The notes: generated by a model from the letters alone, not told the origin. A stretch of 64,000 bases of DNA from Seiridium cupressi (GCA_036674765.1 JARVKI010000102.1:1-64000), one strand, 5' to 3'. Positions 22,799 to 37,700 are shown, counted from the first letter of the stretch. A program made the numbers and translations.

Positions 22799-25700
22799 CT
22801 AGATGGCACCCTCCATATTGTAATCACCTGCCTGCGAGCCCGGAGACATGGGCAAGCTGATGGCGCTCTTCATTCCCACGCTGGGCGTAGCACCCCGACT
22901 GAGCGGCGCACCACCAAACTCGGACGACGGCGTCACCATACGCATAGAATGGTGGCTTTGCTTCGCAACGAGCACCTGGGCGGGGCAGACGACGATCTCG
23001 TCGTCGCCGACTCCGTTATCGTCGCCCTTTTTGATGACGAGTGGGAACAGGACCATGCGCACGACAGCACCCTGGGCCTCGAGCTCTTCGTTCGACGTGG
23101 AGCCGCCCGACCGTTCGTTCATGAGCGCAGCATTGAAGGCGACAGTCTCAGCCAGGTCGCCATTGGCGTCGTACTCGGGCTGCAGCGGCGGCAGCATCAT
23201 GTACTCGGCACGCTGAGTACGCATCTCAATGCTCAGATCGACAGCTTCGCGGAGGACGCGGCGAAGTTGTGATTGGATCTGGTTCTCCATGTTGGACGGA
23301 GGCGGGAGGATCTTGGACAGGGTCTCGAGGATGGCCTGCACCACGGCCTCGGTGTCATCATTGCGCTGGTCACCAAAGACGGGCCGGCGGGACAGCAGCG
23401 TGAGGGTGACGGCACGCCACTGACGGACAGCATGCGGGGGGCCCACGTCGGACAGCAGCTTCTCCAGCGTCTTGAGCTTCTGGCGCTGCTCGCGGTCCAT
23501 GCCAAAGAGGTAGCGCGTGAAGACGTACTCCCAGATCATGTGCATGGTCATGGACATGAATATGTCGCGGCGCTTGACGCGGTCGCTGAGGTAGTCGTCG
23601 ACATCGGAGCCGTCGAGCACCGTGTTGTCGAGCTTGTCGACAATCTTGACGTCGTTGATCTCGCTTGTCAAGCGCGAGGCACGCATGTCCGAGAACTTGG
23701 AGAAGCGCAGGACCCACTGCTGCACATGGGCACACAATTGTTGGCAGCGGTGGTCGAAGTGGTCCTCGTCCTTGAGTCTGAGGAAGTCGGCATCTGCCGG
23801 CTTGGATGCGAGGATCTGCTGCTGCATGGCCCGCACTTGTTGTCTGGTAGCCTCGAGCTCGTTGCGCAGCTGTTCGATCTCGGCGTCCTTGTCTTGTAGC
23901 GACTTGTCCAAGCTGCTGCGCATGCCCTCGAGCTCGGACGAGGCCGAGGCATGTTGTAGTTGCAGGTGACTATATCGCTCATTCTGCTGCGTTGCGAGCT
24001 GCGCGTTGGCGCTGTGCAGGCCCTCGTTCACCTCCTTTAGCCGCTCGACCTCTCTCTTGTACTCTTCGAGACTAGATCGTAGCTGTTCGATCAGGGCGTC
24101 GCGTTCATTGATGGTAATGGCCGCGCGCTGGTTCCCGTTGGCGTCGGCTTGTAGCCTGGCGTCGGCGAGCATGCGGTTCTCGGCAACCAGCTGCTCGACC
24201 CTGGATTCGAGCTCCAGCACTTGCATGCTCTGGCGCCGGCGCATGCTGTGCGGTCTGGTAGGCGACCTTGGAGAGCCAATACGGCCCTCGCCCACGCCAT
24301 CCTGCGGTGAAGACAAGTCAGTACAAGGGAGCGGAGGGTGGCGGCAGCGTGGCCGGACCCAATGAGGGATTTTCAAGGAGTCACTCACATATACGTCGGT
24401 CATGTCCCTCTGTCGGACACGGCCTTCGTTGGCCACAGGCGTGGAGAAGGTCTGGGAGGCCCGTCGCTCGGCTTGGTCTTTTTCACGCTGGAGAGCAGCG
24501 GCCGCATCCTTGTCGCTGGGCTTTGCCGAGAGGCTCGAGTGGAGGCTGGAGACGCTGGCGTTGTGTTGGCTAAGCGACCGCAGGTCCCCGCTCATTCGCT
24601 TATCCACCCGCCTGAGGGGCGGCGTGTTAGTGCCCGACGACCGAATGCTGCCTGGGCTTCCAGGCCGCAAGTTTAGTGGCTCCGGAGTTCGAAGCCTGGA
24701 AATGCTTGTGTTGGATGCTGAACGCCTGGCCGAATGCTCGCCTCTGGGAGTGCCGTCTCTGCTCATGTTATCAGAAGCGCTTCTCTGCCCAAAGGCATGA
24801 GGCGTCAGAGCAGGGCTGGCACCCGCGCCCAGGTTTTGGTACTTGGCTGGCCGCGGTGTCTTGGTCTCAACCGCATGTGACTTGCCCTTCTTCTCGGGGT
24901 CTGGTGATGTCTCTCGATGTGTCCGGCTGGGCGTGTCCAGGCGCGGCGTCTCATCACCCAGTGTTGACTTGCGCAGCTTCTTCTCTTCTGCCTTTGGTGT
25001 ATGCACCTCACGAGGGATACCCGTTTTGGAGTCCGTAGACTCCCATGACAACCGTGCTCCCGTCTCGTCAAACAGCGAGAGCCCTTCCCGTTTCTTGCCC
25101 GTGCTCTCCGGCCAATCCTTCATGTGCACACCACTATCGCGCTGCCTGCTGTCTTCAAACAGACTGCGCCTGGTCGGGCGAGGGGAGTCTGTGATGAAGC
25201 CACTGTCCCTGTTGACTTCCGGGTCATGTGCCACATGACGTGAGCGTGAGCGTGATCGTGACCTGTGTAGCTCCTCTTCTAGATCTTCATTGGGCTCTTC
25301 CTCCACAGGTGGAAGACTCCTTGCTGACATGATTGAAGATCGACCCCAGTCTGCCATGTCCCGACTAGGCGACGGTATTTGCTGACGGACATCAAGTCCT
25401 GGGGTTTCCTCGAAGCCGCGCTCAGGCACCGATTCCGACGTGTCCAGCTCGTCAATATCTCTCATCAACCTCGAGTTTGACGCTTCTTCTTGTGCTCGAG
25501 ACTCAAGCTGCTCGAGCCTGTCCTTCGAGAGAGACTCGGATTTTGTCGCGCTGGACTTCATCTCAACCCTGCCCACAACTGGGCTCTCGGGAGATGCCGA
25601 GCTGCCTGCAATAATCTCGTGCACAGCACCACGAGCCTGCCCTTCCGAGTCTTTCTCTCTTATCTCTTGTGAGAACGACGGCCCAGATTGGTCCTCCTCC

Positions 25701-28700
25701 GCATCTGCCGGCACACCCCAAAAGTCGCCCACATCCCTGTTGAGTCGTCCGCCATCGTTCTCCGTCACGATCTTGCGATCCGACGATTCCCATAGTGAGG
25801 GATCATCAAAGAGATCGTCTTCCTTCGGCTGCCTCTTGTCGACGTATTTCGACTTTTTGCCCTTCTTGCCCTTACCCTTCTTGGATCCTCCAAACTTGTC
25901 TGCCAGCATCGCCACACCGCCCGTGAGTGCGGCAGCGGCTGCTATCGCCTCGGCATCCTTCGACTTGTCGTCCTTTTCACTCTCTTCTTTGCTCGTAGTC
26001 GACTTGCTTGATTTTTTGGACGTGCTAGGCGGAGGTTCCATCAAGTCCGCGGCTAGGTCATGCGTAGCATCTTGTTGTGTCTGCCCCCCATCCTTGATGT
26101 TTAGACTTGGCTCGTCTAGTTTAGGAGGATATTCTGCGGCGATGACACCTTTCCGCTTGCCCTCTAGGACTCCCGGTTCAGGATCAAAATATGAAGCAGC
26201 GATCTCGCGCCGTGGAGTGATGGCAGGGGGTCCGCTCTTCCCCACCCTGAGGAGTTGTTCATGCTCAGTTTGGGAGATGATGTCCTCCATATTCTTGGTC
26301 TGAGACTCGAGGTAGGAAACTGCAAATTCGCGATCTGCATTCACGTTGGGCAGGGAGGCATCCAGGTCCTTGTTTAGGTTTGTTGTGTCGGCGGACCCTG
26401 AGGCACCTCCCTGATCGTGCTGAGGGTTCAAGTAATCGACCGCGATATCTCGAGCCGTGGGCGGCGACAAAGTCCTTTCAGGTAGATGGGCACTAGAGTC
26501 CTCCATGACCACCTCAGGCACGGTAGGTTCGTTTGGTGTCTGGCTGGAGTCTTCCAAATACGAAGCAGCAAGGTCGCGATCAGCAGAGATGGGCTCAGTC
26601 GCCGAAATTGATTCCGGGATCTCGGTATCGCCCAGGAAGGTGTTCATCCGGACCTTCTTGCCGCGTTGTGTTGTCTGGTCAAAGGGCTTGTCATGGTCAA
26701 CGTGGCTAGTCAGCTGGGCAGGCGAGAGATCTACATCCACGGCAGGTGGAATTGTAGAAGTTGAAAGACCTGGAGGTGTACCCGGTCTGTCAAGCGGTAT
26801 GTTCTCGGCTTGGCTGCTTTCAAGCTTGGGGCTCATTCCTGGAGTTGTTTCTTGCGGCTTGAAGAAAGCATCGTCGGCCCAGACATCTTTCACAGCTGAA
26901 GGCTCTGGATTTTCCGCCACGGACTCTTGGCGGTCGTCTTGGGTTGGTATGATGACCGGCTGGGTTGTTTCTAGCGGAGTGGCGGTACCCGATGACTTGC
27001 CCTTCTTCTTGCCCTTTTTGTCCTTTTTGGATTTCTTGGACGATGTGAAATTGGCCCATTCATCGTCCCCGACCGGGGCGGCGCTAGATTCAGGTACCTC
27101 CTCCACTGGGGGAAGTTCCATCACTTCAGACGCTGGCTGCTCTAAAGCTGGAATGTTGCGGCTCAAGTCCTCCCCCAAGGCCACGTCTGTGGCAAGTGGT
27201 GTCTGTGTACCGGACGTCGGCTCAGACTCTAGTAACCCACTTGATTTGCGCTTCTTTTTGTCCTTTTTGCTTTTATTCGACGTGTTCTGGGGCCACTCCA
27301 CCTGCTCCACAGGCTCAGCAGGCGTAGCTTGTAGGGGCTCTCCAGAAATAGGCTGCTCAGTGAATAAAGGCTTGCTTTCTTCTACGGTAGCAATATCCCC
27401 ACCGATTTCGCGATCCAAAGGTGCATCCTCGATTGACGGCGTTTGCACTCCCGAGGGCGTCTCGAAGTCGAGACTCTGAGCAGTTGACTTCCGCTTCTTC
27501 TTATCCTTCTTGGACTTTTTGGCACTGAAGTCGGGCCAGTCTTCAATGACGACTTGGCTTGGGTCGGGCTGCTCCGTCACTGTTTTCCCGCCGATGTCGA
27601 GCTCCATGGGATCTTGGGAGGGGACTTCTTCGACGACCTCGCGGGTACTGGTACTGCCCTGCGACTCAAGCGGCAAGGCCTCTGGAAGCGGTAGGCCTGG
27701 AGTTTGCTCGTCTTGTGTGGGCGGGGTTTGTGTGCCAGACGTGGGCTCAGAGTCTACTAAAGCAAGAGCCTTTTGCTTTTTCTTGTCCTTTTTTGACTTT
27801 TTGCGGCCAATGGGAAAGAGGTCCTCCTCCACGACATCCGGAGTCGAAATCATGGGCTCGGTAGGTTGCACAACTGGGTCGTCTGCCAGCAATTGGCTCT
27901 GGGGTGTCCCAACGTTACCGATTGGGGTGTCATCTGCGTGAATGGGCAAAGTCGAGGGTTGTTCCAGCGGTATGTCTTGCGGGATTGCTTCATCTAATGC
28001 TCCTAGCTGAGTAGTAGGAGTAGATCCGGTCAGAACATCCTGCTGCACCTCCTGGGATAGGACAGGCTCTTCTATTGGTGTTGGGCGGCCGCTAGTTTCC
28101 ATATTGTCTTGCCATGGCAATGACTCCGATGCCTTACTTTTCTTCCCTTTTTTCTTGTCTTTCTTTGACTTTTTGACTGCAAAGTCTGGGAACTCGGTGG
28201 AGTCGTCCTGAGATACTATGGTTGTAGCGTCAGGGACTGTCCCAAAGGTAGAGTCCTTTGACAAATCCTCAGCATGTACTATGGCGGGGTCTTGTGAGCG
28301 GTCGTAATTGTCTGTTGGAGCAAGGCTCCCGTGTCCCCCGTCGGGAACTTCATCCACGTCCTTGGCCACGGGTGTCGTTGAATCCTCAGGCTGGGTCAAA
28401 GACTCCAGTTGAGAGCTGGGCTGATGGCTGGACACCTCGAGATTTTCGAGAGGGTCTGATCGCAAATTCTCGTGCTCTGTGGCGACATCTAGATTCTCAT
28501 TGACTGCGCTGGGAATTTGGTCTGAGGGCGATTCCGTGTGTGGCAGCGAACTTTCCCCAGGAAGGTCACGACTGGAAGAGTCCAACTCGGGCTCCGTCTG
28601 CAAAGCGGCAGCCTTCTTGCCCTTTTTCTTGTCCTTCTTAGATTTCTTGGTCGAGACGAATTCCGGAACATCGTCTTCAGGTTGCAAATCCCTCGGCAAC

Positions 28701-31700
28701 GCAGAATCGTCCAAAATGACCTCATCGCCGCCACCGAGAAATTCCTCAACGAGAGGTGTCTCGCTTGGAAGTTCCTGAACCGGCTGCGTTTCTACGGGCA
28801 TGATAGAGATGTCGGGGTCTTCCCGGTCGAACTGAGATTGCTGGCCCTTCTTTTTCTTCTTGTCCTTTTTTGTTTGCTTGCTAGGCGTAGGCGCTGTGAA
28901 ATCGTCGTCAAGCTCAAGGTCCTTCGAAATGGTCAAATCATCATTCGAGTTGCCGCTCATCTCGACATGTTGCTTTGGGAGTGACGCATCGTTGAAGGTC
29001 GTAAGGCTTCCATGAGTCTCTTCGAAGGGAGTATAAAAGCTGTCAATTCCGGGTGTTTCCAAAGACAGTGTGTCCTGGTCCTTCTCTTCTTTCTGGTCTT
29101 GCCCAGATCCCACGTCATGCAGAGATCCTGAATTTGTATCCTGAGATGCTTCTAACTCCTTGAAATCGGAGACCCCTTCTTGAGGAGCCGGTTCACCGCT
29201 GCCAGTATCCAACTCTGTTGGGAGGGACACGGGCTGGTCCTGAATTGGACTTGACAATGAAGATTCCGGTTCCCAGTCTTGCAATTGGCTTGCTCTCTTC
29301 TTTTTTTTGTCCTTCTTAGACTTCTTGCCAGAGACAACTTGCGGAAGCACATCCTCGGGCTGAGTTTCCTCCAAGGCAGGTGCGTCATTCTCCCTGGGGA
29401 CCTCGCTGGGAGTTGACGTTTGCTCAAGTGGCAGCTGCACATTTTCAATCTCGAGCTGTTCTATGGGAAGACTCAAATCGGCAGTAGTGGGCGGCGGCAA
29501 CTGTTCTTCCAGCTGTCTGGCTGGCTCTTCAAGTGGAGTCGCAAAAGCAGGCTCAACTTCAGGTTCCCAGTCTTGTGCTTGGCGTCCCTTCTTCTTTTTC
29601 TTCTTGTCCTTTTTGGATTTCTTCCCAGTCACGAGTTCGGGGAAGACATCCTCAGATTGAGCCGTTTGAGATGTAGATAAGCCACTATCACCAGGCAACT
29701 CACTCTCTACCGAAACCTCCGCGTCTGGTAAGGGCGCGGCGATGATTGGCGTCTCCACGACAACAGGGGTTTCAAGGACGGGGGATCTCTCGACCACGGG
29801 TGTTGACGATAATTCCGGCTCCAAGTCCTGAATTTGGCTAGCGCGCTTCTTCTTTTTGTCCTTTTTGGACTTTTTAGTGACGAAAGATCCAGATCCAGGC
29901 TCCTCTTCTTGGGGGCTCTGCTCGGTGGATTGAGGAAGGTCTATGTCTGGTTCCAAAACTGGTACCTCAGTGGCCGGCGGAATTATAGGGCTGGACTGTC
30001 CAAGAGGCTGCTGCTCCTCGGACAAGGCCGGCTCCCCAGTCCCTAGCTCCGTGTCTTGCTGCTTAGAAGGCTGGTTCTGTTCCAATTCTTGGGAAATTTC
30101 AGCTGAAGTTGAAGTCGTGGGCTCTTGGATGTCGATTTGATCCTGTTTGGGCTCATTGGCAATATCTGTGGGGAAACTCCCCTCGAACTTGGACTGTGTA
30201 CTTGGAATGGTGTCGAGCTGAGTTGGCAGGTGGTCAAGGCGCTGCTCATCACTTGCCTGCTGGCTTGGTTGCGATAAATCCTCACTCATGCTTGGTTCAT
30301 TCTGGATGGCAAGGTCCTGGCCGGTTGGCAATGAGGGTTCGTTGGGAGGCTCGCGAACTTCCTCGGTAGGGGTTACGATCTCCGCTTCGGACCCCGCTTC
30401 AGGTTCCCAAGTGCTGGCTAGCTTTTTCTTCTTGTCTTTTTTGCTCTTTTTCGAAGAGGTAAAGCTAGGGAACTCATCATCCTGGGAGACAGGAAGCTGC
30501 ACATCTGCAGGAATTTGGCTCGACTCAACATCTAGGCTGCCAAGGTCGCGACTCCCGTCAGACGGGGTCTCTTGTTGTTGTTGTCCGTCAAACTCGGAGC
30601 TACTGACACCCTTTTTCTTTTTCTTGTCCTTCGACTTTTTGCTGGAAGTGAACTCGGCGAACTCGTCATCCTTTGAGCTCTGGGCCGGCACAGGAGTCTC
30701 GGCCTCAGCCTGGCCAAGAGTGGTGGGCAAATCAGTATGAAGTTGTTCCGCGGGTACGGCTTCAATGGGCATCTCGATCTGGCCCATAGTGACAGGCAAG
30801 TCAGGCTGAGCTTGTTCCGCGGATACAGATTCGATAGGTGTCTCAATCTGATCCACTGGCAAATCATTCTCCCAAGAGCTAGCCTGTTTCTTCTTTTTCT
30901 TGTCCTTTTTTGACTTTTTGCTGGATGTGAAGCCGCCAAAATCGTCATCCTTTGAGCTCCCGGCCGGCACAGAAACCTCGGGCTCAGACTGGCCCAAATG
31001 GATGGGCGAGTCAGTCTGAAGTTGTTCAGTGGGTACGGATTCACCAGATATCTCGCTCTGTTTGACAGTTGTCTCAATTTGATCAACAGGTGTCTCGATC
31101 TGCTTAATAGCTGTCCCGATCTGATCGACAGGCGTCTCGATCTGATCAATAGGCGTCTCGATCTGATCAATAGGAGTCTCGATCTGATCAAGAGGAGTCT
31201 CGATCTGATCAGTAGTTGTCCCAATCTGATCGACAGGCGTCTCGATCTGACCGACAGATGCCCCAATCTGATCGACAGGTGTCCCAATTTGATCGACAGG
31301 TGTCTCGATCTGATCCCGTGGCAAGTCGTCCTCCCAAGAGGTAGTCTGCTTCTTCTTTTTCTTGTCCTTTTTAGACTTCTTGGTAGTGGGTATTCCAGGC
31401 TCGGCGGAGAACTGGCTACTCTCTTCCACTAACGGTGTGGATATGGGGATCTCCTCATGCTGAAATTCTACAGGCTGGGATTCTATGGGCTGGCTGCTTG
31501 CTTCCGGCATTTGGCTTTGAACACCGAGATCTTGGTCTTGGCTGACGGGAATTGAGGCAGGTAAATCGTCTTCTGGAGCAACCACGGCCTCATCAGCGAG
31601 AATTTGACTGCCACGCTTCTTCTTTTTCTTGTCCTTTTTTGACTTGGGAGTCGTGAAGGACTGTGTGGACTCGACCTCAGCAGGTTGGACGTCTGGAAGG

Positions 31701-34700
31701 GGACTCTGTTGCTGCTCATGGGCGATGGCGATAGAATCTTTTTGTCGGACTTCATCGTTCCCATCATGTCCCAGAGGAGTGGGTAACGAATCCATAGCTG
31801 GTGTCTCATCTACCTGAATCGCAGCTGGCATCTCGGTCCGGCTCAAAGGCTCGCCCGTGATATTCTGAATGTCGGCCATCAGCTCAGGGTTCGAGACTAA
31901 TTGCTCATCAGGGACCTGGCTTGGTTGGGGCAATTCTATGGACTGTTCCAGGATTGTAGGGAGTGCCTCGTCTTGCTCCTGAATGGGAGCGGGCTCATCG
32001 ACTAGTGCTAGTGTTTGACTCTCCGTGGGATTCGAGTCCGAGTTCAATACCTGGCTAGGCGAGGCTGGTCGCTCCGCCAGGGCCTGGTCAGAAGGCGGCG
32101 TGGAGCAGTCATCACTTGGAATCCGGCTAGCCCGCTTCTTTTTTCTGTCCTTCTTGGAAGTTTTGGTGGAATTCTCGGCGGGCTGGTCCTGTTGAGTTTC
32201 GGTTGGCTGCTCCAATGGGGTGTAGAAGTCCTGCCCTGGGGTAGGCAGTGGCTCATCAGCTTGCCAATCGCCCATCATCTCCTCAAAGGACGATTTTCGA
32301 GCCAGCTCTGGTTCTTGAGCCAAGCTGCGGCGCTTTTTCTTCTTCTTGTCCTTTTTGCTTGTGGTGGGCGCGAATTCATCTTCCCCAGCCTCCAAAGACT
32401 GCTCTGCTGGCGTCGACGCGCCCTCACTCACAACCTGAGACGCCACAGAGTCAAAGTAGTCTGTAGTGTGAGCGAGCAGTTGAGGCCGTTCCAATGTCGG
32501 CTCGTCTGAGTGCGGCTTTTGAGATTCGCTGACGATCTCGTCGGCTCCCTGAGAGCTAGAGGGCAGGAGGCCAGTCTCCAATTCAGAGAATTGAGGCAGC
32601 AGGTTGGCAACAGGATCGGCGGCAGGGGATTGTATCGGTTCCTCGGAGAGGTCTTGCTGACCCGAGACGATTGGTTCCGATGAATCTTGAGGAAGAATTG
32701 GCGACTGCGGTCGACTTAGCTGTGAATGCCCTAAGGGTGCAAGCATGGATTTTTCAAGGGGATCCAAGACTGGGTCGGGCAATGTGGTGGTAGGACTGGA
32801 TGAGGGTCGGCGCTCGATTTGAGACTCTTCCATGGGCAATTTTTCGGGCTCCAGTTCTTGAATTTGACTGCCCTTCTTATTCTTTTTCTTGTCCTTCTTG
32901 GATTTCTTGGCTGGAAGACTTCCCCACTCATCATCCATGGTTTGGTCCTCGAGCTTGACCTCCTGGGGCTCTTCCACAATCTGACTGGCGGAAATAGCCT
33001 GCTCCAACGGGGCCTGATCCTGTATAGTGGCTGATATTACAGGTTCGGGAGTTGATGTGCCCAAGGCAATCTCGTCCTGTGGTGTTGATGTCCCGGATGT
33101 TGATTCAAGAAGATCGTCGGTCTTGCCTTTACGCTTCTTCTTGTCCTTCTTGCTCTTTTTGGTAGTCATAATAGGGAATTCTTCCTCGGCAGAGGCAGCT
33201 GGTAATTCCTGGCTTGCCAGTTGAGTTCCCGGATCCTCGGTGGTCAAGCTGCTGGTGCCTTCAAGCAATTGCTCAGAGGCAGGCTCACTTGATAGCTCTT
33301 GCACGTGGCCAGATTGTTGTGGCACGTCCGATTCTGGCAGGTCACGTGTCTCGCTTGAACTGTGAATGACATTGAGGTCTCCCCCAGAGTTACCGGGTGC
33401 TGCTTCCGACTGATGGTGTACAGTGTCACCTGATAAGGCATCGGGCACGATGCCGAGCTGGGTGGTCTCAGCCGTTGGCAGGTCCTCTCCAGGGACGTCT
33501 GACCCGGACTCCAAGGCTGGACCTGGCTGCGGCTGAATACCGCCACTGGTTTGGGCCGACTCTTCCGTCAAGGCGTTGTCACGTAGCTGTTCATCCGAGG
33601 TGCCAGCGAAGATGACCTTGCGCTTTTTCTTGTCCTTCTTAGATTTCTTGGAAGAAGTGAAGCCGGAGTCCCAGTTGTCCTCAGCTTGGGGCGTTTCCCC
33701 ACCGGACGGGCTAACGTCATGCGATTCCTGGGGAGCATCACTGGCAAATGGCGGGTCTTCCCACTGGATGCTCTGATCCTTCTTCTTTTGCTCGGACTTT
33801 TGGGAGGCAGCAGGCGATAATTCATCGACAAGACCATTCTTGAGCTCGGGCTGCTCGAAAGCGCGATCTTCACTCAGAATTGGGGCTGGTTCTGCAATAG
33901 TAGCAGCATCAATGGGCATTTCTTGGGACAGCGTTGGTTCCTGTAGCTTCTGCGGTGGCACTTCGCCAAGGTCATCGTCAAACTGGGACGAAGCTCGATT
34001 TTTCTTCTTGTCCTTCTTTGACTTCTTCTTGCTGATGGTGGCCTCTGGTTCAGGCTGCGGTTCTGATATGACAGGGTCACTTCCCTCGACCTCCCCGGCC
34101 CAGCTCGTGGAAGCGGGGAGTTGACTGCCACCGCCAGGCTCTAGCTGGGTGTCTCTGCCCTCATGGCTGACGAATGGAATTTCCCCGGCAGGTTGCTGGG
34201 CAGTTTCACCGAGGTCATTTGGACCAGAGGACTGGCGATTCTTCTTGCCCTTCTTTCCTTTCTTGCCGGACTTCGCCGAGGTGGACCAGATATCGTCCGC
34301 CGTGGCCTCCATTTCGGGCTGAGATGAGGACGGCAGCTCATTACTGAGAGGTGATGCCTCGACTGGTTGCTCGCTCAAGTCCACACTTCGAGATAATGGG
34401 TCTGAAATAATCTCACTGGCATCTGAAGGGGTTCCCGGCTCGAGTTCCCTGGAGATGCTCTGCTGTTTCTTGTCCTTTTTGCTCTTCTTTTTCTTGCTGC
34501 TAGAATCTTCTTGCCAGCTACCGAACGGCTCTGAGAAGCCCTGTCCAGAAGAGAGGTTACTGCCAACCGAAATGGCGTTGGAATCGATATTTTCACCCAG
34601 CGATGCAGGTGGCTGGGCGGGGCGGTCTATAGTGTTGTCTCCAGAATCATTGGTGGGGAGCGGGTCCTCGAGCGACCCACTGAGACCGGGTTCAAGGTGC

Positions 34701-37700
34701 CATTGGCTTTCACCGCTGCCAGGATTGGGCTGCAACGGTGCCTCGGCCACGTTTCCGGGGAGTGGGCTCTCCACTACTCTGGCATCGCTGAAGTCCATGG
34801 TGTCAGTGTGGTTCTCGGCCTGCAGGTCTGCGGGGATTGGCGCTGGTAGGTCAGGTTCCGGCGCAGGGCTTGTTCTCCCGAGTGACGGCATCTCCACACT
34901 CGCACTTTCGAGCCCAGACGTGTTTGTGGTCAATTGGTCTCCAGCTGAGGTCGACTGTAGCGCGTCAGGCTGTCGAGTTTCCAACGCAGGGCTCAAGTCG
35001 GCACGCAGTGGCAGATCCACCATGGGTGTGTGCTGCAGCTCCTCGGTTGGGGTGCTGAACTGTTCCTCGAACGGGAGAACGGTTTCTATTTCCATGGCAG
35101 GCGCTATCTGAGTCGCCTCTGAGCTTGTATTGACCGAGTTGGCAATCTCAACATCCTGAATGAAGCCGCTGTCGGGTTCGGGCTCCCAAGACTGTGACTG
35201 TAATTGTGATGCCTTGCCCTTCTTTTTGCTGTTCTTAGTGGTGGAAACGGGCTCCTCGGCAACGGTGGGTTGAGACTCCTCTATGCGGGATTGCTGCGTG
35301 GGCTCGCTGAGATTTCTTTGAACAACCTCCTGTGCTGTGTCGAGCTCTTTCAATGTGCTCTGAGGGAAGACAAAGTCAGTGGACTTCCCCAGAACTGGCT
35401 CCATCGGAGTTGCGTAAACTGATTCAGGTTCTGGCTCGGGATCCCAAGCAAGGGATTTGCCCTTCTTTTTCTTGTCTTTCTTGGAAGAGCTTGTAGAACG
35501 CTGCAATAGAGGTGCCTCGGTATCGGACTTGGGCTGCTGCTGTTCAATTTCCTGAATAGCGCCCGGGATTTCATCCGGCGGTGGTAGAACTTGATTGTCC
35601 GAAGTAGAGAGCTGGTCATTTGCCAAAATCGTGGTGTCTTGGACTTCGGGCTCGCGTTCAGGCTCCCAATCGAGCGCCTTCTTGTTCTTTTTGCTCTTTT
35701 TGCCCTTTTTAGACGTAGGAATGAAGGCAGAGTCATCCTCAGTAATGTCTTTGCTCGTACTTGATTCCTCTATAATCTGAGAGGTGGGAATGGGCGGCGC
35801 TGAGATTGGCGATTCCTCGACCTCCGCCGCCGTAGACTTCTTGGCCTTTTTACTCTTCTTGGATTTCTTGGACGGAGTATAAGCGAACTCAGACGGTTCC
35901 TCGTCGTTTTGAATGTCCTTGGCAGGAATACTACGGTCTTCGTCGAGCAACGTTATGGCGGCAGCGGCACCTGCAGCAATGCCAGTCACGAGGCCCAGGT
36001 CGACTGGTTTTTTCGAGGCGGCTTCGTCACCACCCTCAGAAATGTCACTCAGCACGCCGGATCTGCTGAGTGAACGGGTCGGCGAGTCTTGAGCGATATC
36101 GTCAGACTGAAAATTCTTGACAGCTGAAGGGGGACTTGAGTGAAGAAGGTAGGAGCTACGATCTTTCGACATTGACTCCACAGGCTCCGGCTTAGGCGTG
36201 CTGTGCGTTTCCGTCCCGGGAAGAGAAGGCAAGTTAGAGCTGTCTGATTTCTCCTCTGTCTGCCGGGGCGTGCCAAAAGCATCAGATAGCCCAGAGGTCT
36301 GTGCTTTTGGCGTTGTGTCTTGCGAGCCGAGATGTGTGTCATCGGAAACCGCCAATGCTGCAGGTATATCCAATTTCAAGGCAAGATCGTTGGACAAGCT
36401 TTGTGCATGCTCATACTGGACATCGTGTTCGCGCCTGCCAAATTCAGGGCCCGGCGATTCGCGCGAGGGTGGACCGCTCTCGGGTAGTTGGGGCAGATCC
36501 CCTTCGATTTCAGGGGGAGCGGTCACTGACTCCCGTGAGGTCTTCTCCACTAGATACAAGGGCTTGAATTCCCTCGTGCTGTCCCAAGAGGTTGGCCGTG
36601 CAGGTCGAGGTTTTGTCGCACTCAGTGTATCCGTCGGGGCTGCAATGGGTGAAGAAATGGGCGAAGAGCGGTGGAAGCCTGGTAAAGACGGCGGCTCGGA
36701 CGGCCGCTTTACCTTGCCTACACCGAAGCGAAGAGGAATGGCGCTTTGGCTAGGTGATTTCAGCCTGGTAGGTGTCTCGTTGGCGCTCTTGCGGCGGATG
36801 TGGCTGGGCTTGTTGTGCAGCTCCCGAAGGAGTTGCCGTTCAGTTTCAGGCGTCTCCGGCCGACTGTCCGGCAGGGCCGGAAGATCATCAGTCTCGTGGG
36901 TTGTCGGTAAACCAGGAGGAGGACTGGGTGGTAATGGTAATAGATCGCCATACTGTGGGTCTATGGCAGGTCGGATTTCCCTTTGCACGATCTCGGGATC
37001 GATGCTGTCGGACGATCGCCTTGGCGGAGGGCTCGGCGATAGTCGTCGTGAGGGAGTGGTGGGAATACTGTGAGCTTCCTTTCCTTCTGAAGGAACGTCG
37101 GTGGCATTTGAGGGAGACATCTGCGATGTGATTAAAGCAGCCGCAGCGCCCAGTAAGCCGACACTCGCGCCAAGAGTGCCGGCATTATCTTTTAAAGCCT
37201 TCTTGTCTTCCTCCTTGCGTGAGCTCTTGTCCGAGGCATCTACTATGCCGATGGACGACTTGAAGCGGTCGAACAAGCCTGGGCCGGCACTGCTGCGCTT
37301 CTCCTTGTCCTTTTCGGACTTGCTGTCCTTCTTACGAGACCCGCCGGGGGCAGAAGCGATAGACTTGGCATCATCGTCCAAATCGTCAAATCTACTACGG
37401 CTCCGCTTCTCAGAGCGGTCGCGAAGTGGTGCAGACACGACAGAGCTGACATCATTGTCCAGGAAAGGGAAGTCTTTCCTCCCTCTGTCAGGGGGATCTC
37501 GATCGTCAAAATCGTCAGGAAAGCCACCAGGAAGGCTGCGGCGCTTCTCCTTTTTGCTCTTCCTCTCCGAGCTCTCCGAACCAATCTCTGATCCAGGGAG
37601 AGACTCGTGATAGGAGTTACGCTTGGATTTCTTCTTGTCGGATGTCGAGATTTCGGATTGGGTGCGAGACAGCGAGGCGGATCGTGAACCCGAGGGCGAG

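Noticed and set aside
25440..27479. Long plus-strand ORFs (287 and 340 codons) antisense to the giant gene
   Set aside because: Ser/Gly/Phe-rich mirror of the lysine- and Pro/Glu/Thr-rich coding strand; no motif, no start context and no splice partners.
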